Below are positions 9,375 through 16,068 of a stretch of DNA of 17,240 nt, piece after piece. This DNA comes from Willaertia magna. Taxonomy: Eukaryota; Heterolobosea; Eutetramitea; Acrasida; Naegleriidae. The position numbers and the translations under genes were made by a program. Numbering within the stretch: the first letter of the stretch is position 1; each line of letters begins with the position of its first letter. A model generated the notes under the pieces. That model was not told the DNA's origin and did not search any database. It saw only the letters and a list, made by a program, of their open reading frames with translations. The stretch is taken from NCBI GenBank assembly GCA_902984215.1, contig CADWAF010000176.1:1-17240 (forward strand), in the 5' to 3' direction.

Positions 9375-9471
9375 CTAAACATTCCGCCAAGACCATTCAT
9401 TGAATTTTAATAAAAATTTATAATTATTTAAAAAATAGAAAGATGAACGAATTTTAATTAAATATAATTAA
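9375..9471. other. Boundary between the ordinary gene region and the truncated LRR copy
   Basis: Directly after the TAA of the PIP-box gene lies AT-rich sequence with no start codon suited to the LRR frame that follows. The LRR frame can be traced upstream only through TAG 9436-9438 and TAA 9469-9471. No inverted repeat or target-site duplication is visible. The sequence may contain the point where the LRR paralogue was cut off. Confidence 0.4.
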
Positions 9472-9909
9472 TTTTTTAAAACAAGATATGATCAATATAT
9501 TAATTTAGAAAAATTAAATAATTTGAAAACTCTAGTTTTTTGTGAAGCAAATTTAAAACCAAACTATATATATGAATATCACAATATTACAAAATTAGTT
9601 CTATGTTTTTGTTTTTTCCCTAAAAAAAGTTCTTATAGATTTTCTGGTCTTACAAGATTACGCAGTTTAAAATTGATATGTCAAAAAGTTAACGAACAAG
9701 AGTTGGTATTATTAAAGAATTTAGAACATCTAAGTGTAACAAAAACAACTTTATTTACTAGTAGGTATCTTTGTGACATAAAAAAATTGAGAAAACTTAC
9801 CTTAGTTAAAAACAATACAAAAGAAAGATATTTAGATTTATCTTTACAACTGTTAATCAGCAAAATACAAAAAATTTTTATTAATAACAACAAATGGGAA
9901 AGTCTTTGA
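9472..9909 (+). pseudogene. 5'-truncated leucine-rich-repeat protein fragment, paralogue of the F-box/LRR gene downstream
   Basis: An open frame of about 145 residues ends at TGA 9907-9909 but has no ATG near its 5' end. Its opening residues NLEKLNNLKTLVFCEANLK are already mid-repeat. LRR units are visible: LNNLKTLVF, LTRLRSLKLICQ, LKNLEHLSV, IKKLRKLTLV. The order LRSLK, then LEHLS, then LRKLT, followed by an Ile/Lys-rich tail, matches the C-terminus of the gene ending at 11690 (LRSLKIKF, LEHLSIEV, LRKLTINY). It is therefore a C-terminal remnant of a tandem copy of that gene. F-box and N-terminal parts are absent. It probably has no function, though a spliced 5' exon upstream cannot be ruled out. 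It is unlikely to be a gene fragment of other origin. Confidence 0.65.
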
Positions 9910-9927
9910 ATAAAAAATGTAAATTTT

Positions 9928-9996
9928 TGCACTTTAAGATTGTTTATATTATTCTGCACTTTAAGATTGTCTTGAAAATGTGTACTTTAAGATTTT
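9928..9996 (+). promoter_or_regulatory. Three tandem TGCACTTTAAGATT elements upstream of the F-box/LRR gene
   Basis: The 16-base element TGCACTTTAAGATTGT occurs at 9928-9943 and, identically, at 9955-9970. A third, diverged copy, TGTACTTTAAGATTTT, is at 9981-9996. The copies are 27 and 26 bases apart, about 2.5 helical turns. The last one ends 20 bases before the ATG at 10017. A related TGCACTTTAG lies before the gene at 16069. A promoter or upstream activator role is inferred. Confidence 0.55.
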
Positions 9997-10016
9997 TACT
10001 TTACCTACAAAAAAAA

Positions 10017-11690
10017 ATGGACAAACATAACAAAAGAAATCAAACTAAAGCTTCTTCGTCTCGTGTTGATGATAAAGGAAGCGATTCGAAGAAATTAAAG
10101 CAAGAATTTTTTCATTTAATGAGCGAAGAACAATTAAGCAATACTATAAATTTAAATCTATTACCTGTTAGAGTAGTGTACACAGAAAAACCAGTTGTCT
10201 ACAACTTGAGTGTTGATGTATTATAGGAAATAATATCATTTATTAGGTTCCCTTTAGACTACTTAAATTTAGGGCTTGTGTGTAAGAAATTTTATGAACA
10301 TTTGTTTAAAGGTGCACTTGTTAACTGTTTGCTATCCAACATCATATTCAAAGAAGTGCCAATAATGCCAAATGAGTTAAAAGAAAACGTCAAAGTTTTA
10401 AATTTAAAATATTGCAAAAATACTTTACAAAAATTGCAAGAATACCTCAATTTGCTTCAGATAAAATTGCCAAAATATTTGAGAGAATTTAATAACCCTA
10501 TCAGACCTTTTATTAGAGTAAGGAAACAATTAACTTACCTTGATGCTCCATATACTTTTATGAATCCCTCTCTTTGTGCTGAATTCAAAAATTTAACATA
10601 CCTTAACTGTTTAGGTACAAATACATACAATGAACTTTACCTTAATCTTTTTAAACATTTGAAATACTTAAAAATAACTTTAGATGGTGGTCCGAACATA
10701 GACCACTTTATTGAAGAGCTCAAAGAATTAAAATGTTTAACTTACTTGGAAGTAGAAAACGGTGAGGATACTATATATTTAGATTTAAAAGATATTATTG
10801 GCAGTGAATTGAAAGTATTATATATTAAAGAATTTGTAGTTAATGGGAAATTGTTTAATAATTATAACTTAACAAAATTAAACATAAACAATTGTTTTGT
10901 TAATTTAGAGAAGTCTCTTGAATTACCAGAAAGTTTATTAGAATTAAATATCAGTAATGTTTACACTGGATTGCCAAAAATCAAATTTATACCACAAAAC
11001 CTTAACAATCTCACTTACTTGAACATTAATAATAAATATAAATATCAAAGTTATAATGATGAAGTTGAAAGAACAATAGATTTAAATAGATTAGTAAATT
11101 TAAAAACTTTAAAAGCCATGCATACAAATATTAAATATGAAAATATTAGAAATTGTAAAAACTTGGTTGAATTACACGTAAGTCTAAATAAGTTCCCATA
11201 TAAAGACTTTGCTTCATTGCGTTGTTTGAGAACACATGATACAAACTATGATTTTAATGACTGCGTTAATTTGAAAACAATATATATTAATGGCGATATT
11301 AATGATGAAAATTCAATTGTTAATTTGAATTATTTCAAAAATGTCACAAAGTTGGTTATTGTTGATTGCTATGATATTTATAGAGATGACAATAGTTAGA
11401 TTGATTTAAAATTAAGAAGCCTCAAAATAAAGTTTGGTGCCGCCTACTTTGAAAGAAGTTTGAGATATATAAGTTACTTAGAGCACTTAAGTATTGAAGT
11501 TCCTTTCAAAGGTAAATTCTTAGTAGATTTAAGGAAACTAGCAGGGTTAAGAAAATTAACTATTAACTATCCTCATGATAAAATGTACCATCATAGATTT
11601 ATTGATAGAGATATTGATGAATTAATTAAGAAATTAGAGGAATGTGACTATAGATTATACATGGAAGGGTTTGATGATATTGAAGATTAA
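10017..11690 (+). pseudogene. F-box/leucine-rich-repeat protein interrupted by two in-frame TAG codons
   Basis: From ATG 10017, after an A-run, one frame of 557 codons runs to TAA 11688-11690, broken only by TAG at 10224-10226 (codon 70) and 11397-11399 (codon 461). Residues 10-28 hold the shared leader ASSSRVDDKGSDSKK. The first TAG sits inside an F-box: LSVDVL, stop, then EIISFIRFPLDYLNLGLVCK, where F-boxes have LPxEIL...L.R.VCK.F. LRRs follow from about 120 to the end (LTYLDAPY, LTYLNCLG, LKYLKITL, LTYLEVEN, LTKLNINN, LTYLNINN, LKTLKAMH). The part after the second TAG (LKLRSLKIKF, LEHLSIEV, LRKLTINY) aligns with the upstream fragment at 9472-9909, so it belongs to the gene. F-box/LRR proteins present substrates to SCF ubiquitin ligases. 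The gene may be newly dead, or the UAGs may be read through. The 70-residue frame before the first TAG could alone give a short peptide. Confidence 0.75.
10049..10095 (+). repeat. Shared 5'-coding leader, copy A (F-box/LRR gene)
   Basis: This stretch encodes ASSSRVDDKGSDSKK. The bases CTTCTTCGTCTCGTGTTGAT and the following GATAAAGGAAG match copies B and C closely, which shows common DNA ancestry as well as similar peptide sequence. Confidence 0.6.
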
Positions 11691-11740
11691 TTTATTGTGA
11701 ATTGTAATGGTATTGAAGAATAATTTATTGTGAATTGTAA
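11678..11740 (+). repeat. 33-base tandem duplication across the F-box/LRR stop codon
   Basis: A 30-base block beginning TATTGAAGA occurs at 11678-11707 and again at 11711-11740, with one mismatch in 30 and a 33-base period. The first copy contains the stop TAA 11688-11690; the second repeats an in-frame TAA at 11721-11723. The period is a multiple of three, so the duplication keeps the frame. TAA/TAG density rises sharply after 11688, which fits a 3' UTR. Confidence 0.75.
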
Positions 11741-11808
11741 AACTAAAAAATAAAATTAATTTAATAATTTGTAGCTTTGAGTTTATTTAAAAAAAAAAAT
11801 TAAAAAAA

Positions 11809-12227
11809 ATGCCAGTAATTAAACACAAGAAAAAAGTTACAGAAATTTCTTTGTCTCAAGTAGATGATAGAGGAAGTTGTGATCCGAAAAAACAAAAAAA
11901 AGATAACAAACAGAAGCAACAAATAGCAGTAACTTCTTCGTCTCAGATAGATGATAGAGAAAGCAAAGAAAAAAAAGTACGGTTACTATTAAAAAGAAAT
12001 ATTTCACAAAACAAAAGACACACACAACAAAAGACATGCCAAAGAGCGACAAAATTGTTAAAACAAAAGTAAAAATTAAAAAAAGAAAAGAAATAAAAGA
12101 AGATAAGTCAAAAGCGTCTAAAATAAAGGTGAACAAAAGTGTATTATTGAATAATGAACAAACAACATTGCAATTGGAGACTATTATAATTAAAAAAGAA
12201 AAACTAAATAATTTATTGTACAAATAA
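11809..12227 (+). pseudogene. Lys-rich protein with two DDR-leader motifs, probable frameshift in an A8 run
   Basis: ATG 11809 follows a long A-tract and opens a frame of 87 codons ending at TAA 12070-12072. It holds two copies of the leader motif: SLSQVDDRGSCDPKK (residues 14-28) and TSSSQIDDRESKEKK (about 43-57). After the run of eight A at 11969-11976, the first frame becomes featureless basic sequence. A -1 shift at that run joins it to another frame that continues to TAA 12225-12227, with KSDKIVKTKVKIKK, VNKSVLLNNEQTTLQLETII and KLNNLLYK. The joined product would be about 140 residues, strongly basic and possibly nuclear or nucleic-acid binding. The A-run indel may be a mutation, a sequencing error or a slippage site. 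I do not recognise a family. Lys/Asn-rich composition makes coding status less certain than for its neighbours. Confidence 0.5.
11844..11966 (+). repeat. Shared 5'-coding leader, copies B and C (Lys-rich gene)
   Basis: Copy B (about 11844-11893) encodes SLSQVDDRGSCDPKK and copy C (about 11931-11966) encodes TSSSQIDDRESK. Both contain GTCTCA followed a few bases later by TAGATGATAGAG. Two copies in one gene point to an internal duplication of the leader. Confidence 0.6.
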
Positions 12228-12491
12228 AAACTGACAAACAAGCAAGCCTATGTGTTTTGTATTGGACCCTATCTGTACACTGTAATTGTATACTTGCTTG
12301 TTTGTTTGTCTTGAATAATAAAAAATATAGCCTATTGGTTAATTCAAAAAAGTGATTTTGTTTTTCGTGTTATGGTTTAGGAATTTTGTAAATATTAAAT
12401 GGGGTTCTTTACAAAATTGTTCATTCATTTCAATTGTAGCTGATTGGGATTAAAAAACAAAAATAAAAAAAATAAAAAATAACAACAAACC
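12228..12491. promoter_or_regulatory. Spacer upstream of the protease/exonuclease gene
   Basis: This 264-base spacer contains the hairpin at its 5' end, then T-rich and A-rich sequence with a long A-tract (about 12456-12490) immediately before ATG 12492. The TGCACTTTA element found upstream of two neighbouring genes is not present. I see no RNA gene. Confidence 0.4.
12233..12310. repeat. Inverted repeat / potential hairpin downstream of the Lys-rich frame
   Basis: The left arm GACAAACAAGCAAG (12233-12246) pairs with the right arm CTTGCTTGTTTGTTTGTC (12293-12310), leaving a four-base bulge. The spacer is 46 bases and less A-rich than its surroundings (it contains TTGGACCCTATCTGTACAC). It starts six bases after TAA 12225-12227. 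It may be a 3' UTR structure, a transcription-end signal, or the remnant of a small inverted-repeat element. Confidence 0.55.
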
Positions 12492-15002
12492 ATGTACCAA
12501 AAGGATAATCATAACCCAAACATTCCAACATCTCGTTTTGATGATCGTCGGAACAATGAAGCACCTTCTCTTAACCAAACAGATAAGAAAAGAAATTATG
12601 AACAAAACCTTATGAACAACGCTACTCCAAGCAGAAAAACTGAATACCAAAAATTATACAGAAAAAACAAACAAAAAAGACTTAGAAAACCATTTGCTGA
12701 TGATGAAGAAATTTATAAAGTTGGTGAATTTGAACATTATTATTTGCTTAATTCAATTCCGCAATTGGCTGATAAAAATGAAAAAAAACAAATGAATGCA
12801 TTAACTAACGAAATTATTCACAATGTAAACTCATATTTAAAACTTAAATCATTTAATGATCCTGATTTTCTATATACTAATAAAAATGTTATAAGTAAAT
12901 ACACAAAGGAATTTTTTCTAAAGCTTGCACTAAATATCGACACCGAAGAAATTGAAGCAGAAAAAGTATTTGTTGGTAAATATTATGAGTATTTATTTAA
13001 AAAGAAGACTTTACCTGGGGATTTAATAATGAAATTAGAACAATTATATAACACAAAAAAAAAAGTGTCAACTGTTAGTTTCCATTATTCAACTTATCCA
13101 CAAACCAATACTCCAGAGAATAAAATTTATGTTTATTTTGCTTTAAGAAGAATGGATTATAATGGTAAAAAACAATGGTCCTTATTGGAAAAAAGTCAAA
13201 CATTGAAAATTGTTCGTTTAAAAGTTCTTCTTGGTATTTATAACTATTTAAATCCTATTCATATTGAGGATGATATTATTAAAAAGTTTGAAACTAAAAA
13301 AGAATTGCATTTGAACAAACAAAAACATCATAGAAGCAGAAAGTTAAATAATGTGTTTGAAAATAAAAAGTTAGACATGAAAATGATTGATGATTTAAGA
13401 GTTAACCAATATTATCTTGAAATATTGGAGTATTTAAATGTGAATAACATTATTGAGTCTGAGGAATATTGTAAAATAAGGAACGAATTGTGTAACATTG
13501 AAAAAGATAAATTAATTGACATACTCGATGAGGAATTAAGAATGAAGTTTGAAAATTTCAGATTGAGTGTTGGTTCTACTTCCAAAGATGTTTCTTTGCA
13601 GCAATTTGATTCAGATAGTGATGTTAAAATGGACGATAATGAAATTATAGTAAGTCAAGTAGACCTTAATGAAAAATTGACACAAAAAGAAATGATATTT
13701 TACTTTTGTTTATGTGCTAAAATTCAAAACATAGTAACAAAAAATAAGAATTTGGTTCTTGTGCTACAAATTGTATTTAGAGGTTCAAATATAAGGCTTG
13801 GATTGAATAAAGGTAGGTCATTACGTACAAGTGAGAAAAATATTAAATATAAAATAGATCAACCACCATTAAAAGAAAATTGTAATGAATTAGCATATAT
13901 ATTACATATCAATAATTCGTTAGGTTATTTGCTTTTGGATATTAAAGACTTTGTTAGTTTGTTGCCTTTCCAATACGTATTAAATAAATACATAAATTCT
14001 TTTATTGAACAGTTGAATTCTTGCCATCATAAAAATCTATATTTAAATTCATATATAACTGATATTTTACTTGCAAAGGATAAAAATTTCGATGATTTTT
14101 ATACAAATATTAATTTTGAAAATGTTGATACTATAGTATTGCCTATTAATGGAAATAAGAATAATAATTTTAAACAAATTATTTTTTACTTTAGAAAATT
14201 GAACAAAATTGTTTACATTGACAATTTCTCTAAAAAATATGATGACTGTTTGATTAATGAATTTAAAAATTTTATTATTTTTATGTACAGTAAGTGTAGC
14301 ATTTCTTTAGATTCAAATTCTTTACAAGTAGAAAAACCAATAAGTAAAAGGTTAAGGTATGAATGTGATTGTGGTGTTCTTGCCCTTGCTTATTTAGATA
14401 ATTGTGTCACTTATGAAGATTTAAAGAGATTTGAAAAAGAAAAATTACGTTACGTTTCATCTGTTTTTGCTTATAGAAAAGAATATTGCCAAATGTTTAA
14501 AGTTGAAAATGAACATAGAGGTTCATATAATTATGAATTTAATGATATAGAAATAGATTCTAACTCTTTGGATTTTGCTATAGACACATTATTTAAACTT
14601 GTTGAAGAGCAATATTATGCTAAAGTTAATAATTTTATTGATTATTTGAAAGAAAATTTATGTGCAAAACGGCAATTTAAATCAATAGATGAGAAATTAT
14701 TGAAAATATTTTCTATTTATGAAGATATTGCTTTTACAAATTATTGTTCTAAGAAAGATTTAGTTACTATATTAATGCAACTTAACTCTTTTGGAAAAAA
14801 GCATAACACTTGTAGGCCATTAGATATGGATCTTTATAAAGAAGAATTGTTGAACCTTTTTACAACTATGGAAAAATCATGTGAAGATACTATTATTTCT
14901 TTGAATAATATAATTGTATCACATATTTATGGAGGTGTGGAAAGTTATAAAGAAACTGAAGTGGTTAATAGTATTATTGGGAATATTAATGATTATTTGT
15001 AA
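12492..15002 (+). CDS. Large protein with DDR leader and C-terminal Ulp1/C48-like cysteine-protease domain
   Basis: It has 836 codons from ATG 12492 to TAA 15000-15002. Residues 11-20 carry the shared leader (IPTSRFDDRR). Residues 50-540 are helical and charged, with no family I recognise. Residues about 540-640 look like a Ulp1/adenain-type peptidase: DTIVLPING (550-554; compare the PIN motif before the catalytic His), KIVYIDNF (D577, catalytic Asp position), and CDCGVLALAYLDNC (C627, compare DCGVF). The usual HW pair is replaced by Asn559-Phe560, and the oxyanion Gln six residues before the Cys is Leu, so peptidase activity is doubtful. Such domains remove SUMO/ubiquitin-like proteins or process viral and transposon proteins. 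The frame stays open past the TAA for another 280 codons into an exonuclease-like domain, so this TAA may be internal. Confidence 0.7.
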   Translation: MYQKDNHNPNIPTSRFDDRRNNEAPSLNQTDKKRNYEQNLMNNATPSRKTEYQKLYRKNKQKRLRKPFADDEEIYKVGEFEHYYLLNSIPQLADKNEKKQMNALTNEIIHNVNSYLKLKSFNDPDFLYTNKNVISKYTKEFFLKLALNIDTEEIEAEKVFVGKYYEYLFKKKTLPGDLIMKLEQLYNTKKKVSTVSFHYSTYPQTNTPENKIYVYFALRRMDYNGKKQWSLLEKSQTLKIVRLKVLLGIYNYLNPIHIEDDIIKKFETKKELHLNKQKHHRSRKLNNVFENKKLDMKMIDDLRVNQYYLEILEYLNVNNIIESEEYCKIRNELCNIEKDKLIDILDEELRMKFENFRLSVGSTSKDVSLQQFDSDSDVKMDDNEIIVSQVDLNEKLTQKEMIFYFCLCAKIQNIVTKNKNLVLVLQIVFRGSNIRLGLNKGRSLRTSEKNIKYKIDQPPLKENCNELAYILHINNSLGYLLLDIKDFVSLLPFQYVLNKYINSFIEQLNSCHHKNLYLNSYITDILLAKDKNFDDFYTNINFENVDTIVLPINGNKNNNFKQIIFYFRKLNKIVYIDNFSKKYDDCLINEFKNFIIFMYSKCSISLDSNSLQVEKPISKRLRYECDCGVLALAYLDNCVTYEDLKRFEKEKLRYVSSVFAYRKEYCQMFKVENEHRGSYNYEFNDIEIDSNSLDFAIDTLFKLVEEQYYAKVNNFIDYLKENLCAKRQFKSIDEKLLKIFSIYEDIAFTNYCSKKDLVTILMQLNSFGKKHNTCRPLDMDLYKEELLNLFTTMEKSCEDTIISLNNIIVSHIYGGVESYKETEVVNSIIGNINDYL
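12524..12561 (+). repeat. Shared 5'-coding leader, copy D (protease/exonuclease gene)
   Basis: This stretch encodes IPTSRFDDRRNN. It keeps ACATCTCGTTTTGATGATCG, comparable with TCTCGTGTTGATGATAAA in copy A. Confidence 0.5.
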
Positions 15003-15845
15003 TTAATTTTTACAAAATTAGTTAACAAACAATTATTTCCAAATAATAATTATGATTATTCTTCTTTAACTAAATATATGGCTAACAATAATATAAATAT
15101 CACACATATATTATCAAGAGGAATATATTACATTGATTTTGAAGCATTTTTAAACGTTGACGGTATTGTGTTTCTTTTAGAATTTACAATACTCCACTTA
15201 CCTTTTAACTTTGATACAAACTCTTTCGCTCCACTAAAAAGAACAACAATTTATCATTATTTTATAGAATACGATTATTATACACTTGAACCTGAGGATG
15301 CAAAAGAAAATATCTATCATTATGATGGCATTAAAACTGACGACAAATTAATTATCAATTATGGTTTCAATAAATATGTTTTGGACCACAAGTTTATAAA
15401 ATCATATGAATGGATATATAGATGTTTTACACGTATTCCATTAGTTCATGAATATGAAAGAAAAAAATTGCTTAACCATAAGTGTAACGTAATATTAAAT
15501 AGAAAAGCAATTGGTTATAAAATTAAAGAATTGATTAATTCTGGCGTGTGTTTTGCAAAAGATACAAGAATGGAAGTTCAGTTGTTTTCATTATTCGAAA
15601 AGGAGTGCGGTATTGAATTGCCTAAATTGTTTGATATTTATAAATTAATGTCAGAGGTAGGTTACGAAGATGAGGAAGGTGCATTAAATTCTTCAATTAA
15701 GGACAACCAAGAAAAAGTTTTTTCTGATCACAGTTGCAAGTTCCATTACAGTGTTCCTAGATACTTGAAGAAAGGATTGGCCTATTGTTCTCAAAAAAAT
15801 GTTATTACTTATGCAGATGAAGCAATTAGATTTAAAGCACTTTAA
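15003..15845 (+). CDS. DnaQ/Maelstrom-like exonuclease-fold domain, in frame with the protease-like gene
   Basis: The frame continues without a break from TAA 15000-15002 to TAA 15843-15845. If it is a separate gene, the likely start is ATG 15078 (255 residues), but the 25 codons before it also look coding (LIFTKLVNKQLFPNNNYDYS). Numbered from that ATG: IYYIDFEAF has the D20-x-E22 pattern of DEDD exonuclease motif I; FAKDTRMEVQLFSLFEK (E166) and LPKLFDIYKL follow; near the end, C220-x2-H223-x13-C237 (CKFHYSVP to YCSQKNVITYADEAI) resembles the Cys-His-Cys metal site of Maelstrom domains, which derive from DnaQ-type exonucleases and act in the piRNA pathway in animals. A nuclease or RNA/DNA-binding role is inferred. 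The retained D-x-E pair suggests activity may be kept, as reported for protist Maelstrom relatives. Possible alternatives are a readthrough product or a pseudogene half. Confidence 0.6.
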   Translation, partial: LIFTKLVNKQLFPNNNYDYSSLTKYMANNNINITHILSRGIYYIDFEAFLNVDGIVFLLEFTILHLPFNFDTNSFAPLKRTTIYHYFIEYDYYTLEPEDAKENIYHYDGIKTDDKLIINYGFNKYVLDHKFIKSYEWIYRCFTRIPLVHEYERKKLLNHKCNVILNRKAIGYKIKELINSGVCFAKDTRMEVQLFSLFEKECGIELPKLFDIYKLMSEVGYEDEEGALNSSIKDNQEKVFSDHSCKFHYSVPRYLKKGLAYCSQKNVITYADEAIRFKAL

Positions 15846-16068
15846 ATGTTGTAATAATAAAACCAAAATTTTTTTAAAATAAACTCAATAATCTTTTCTA
15901 TATTATATCTCAGATAAAAACACGAAACTATTATTTGAAAAACTATTTAATTGTCGTTAAAGGTGGTGTATTATAAATTAATTAATTTTATTTTTTAAGT
16001 ATTATGGTTTGTTTTTTGTTTTGAATTTATTGCACTTTAGAAAATTTTAAAAATAAAAATAAAAAAAA
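15846..16068. promoter_or_regulatory. Spacer with TGCACTTTA element before the Ser/Asn-rich gene
   Basis: This 223-base AT-rich spacer begins with clustered stops (TAA at 15843 and three in a row from 15852), which supports a true gene end there. TGCACTTTAG at 16031-16040 repeats the element found three times before the F-box/LRR gene, here ending 28 bases before the ATG. An A-rich tract (about 16047-16068) precedes the ATG. Confidence 0.5.

Noticed and set aside
9681..9959. Minus-strand frame over the LRR fragment
   Set aside because: It is antisense to recognisable leucine-rich repeats.
11691..11780. Extension of the F-box/LRR protein to TGA 11778-11780
   Set aside because: Four further TAA/TAG codons fall within 30 codons and the composition becomes UTR-like; TAA 11688 is the better end.
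11837..12241. Minus-strand 134-residue Phe/Leu-rich frame resembling a membrane protein
   Set aside because: It is the antisense of Lys-rich A-tract sequence, which always yields Phe/Leu runs; the plus strand carries the leader motif.
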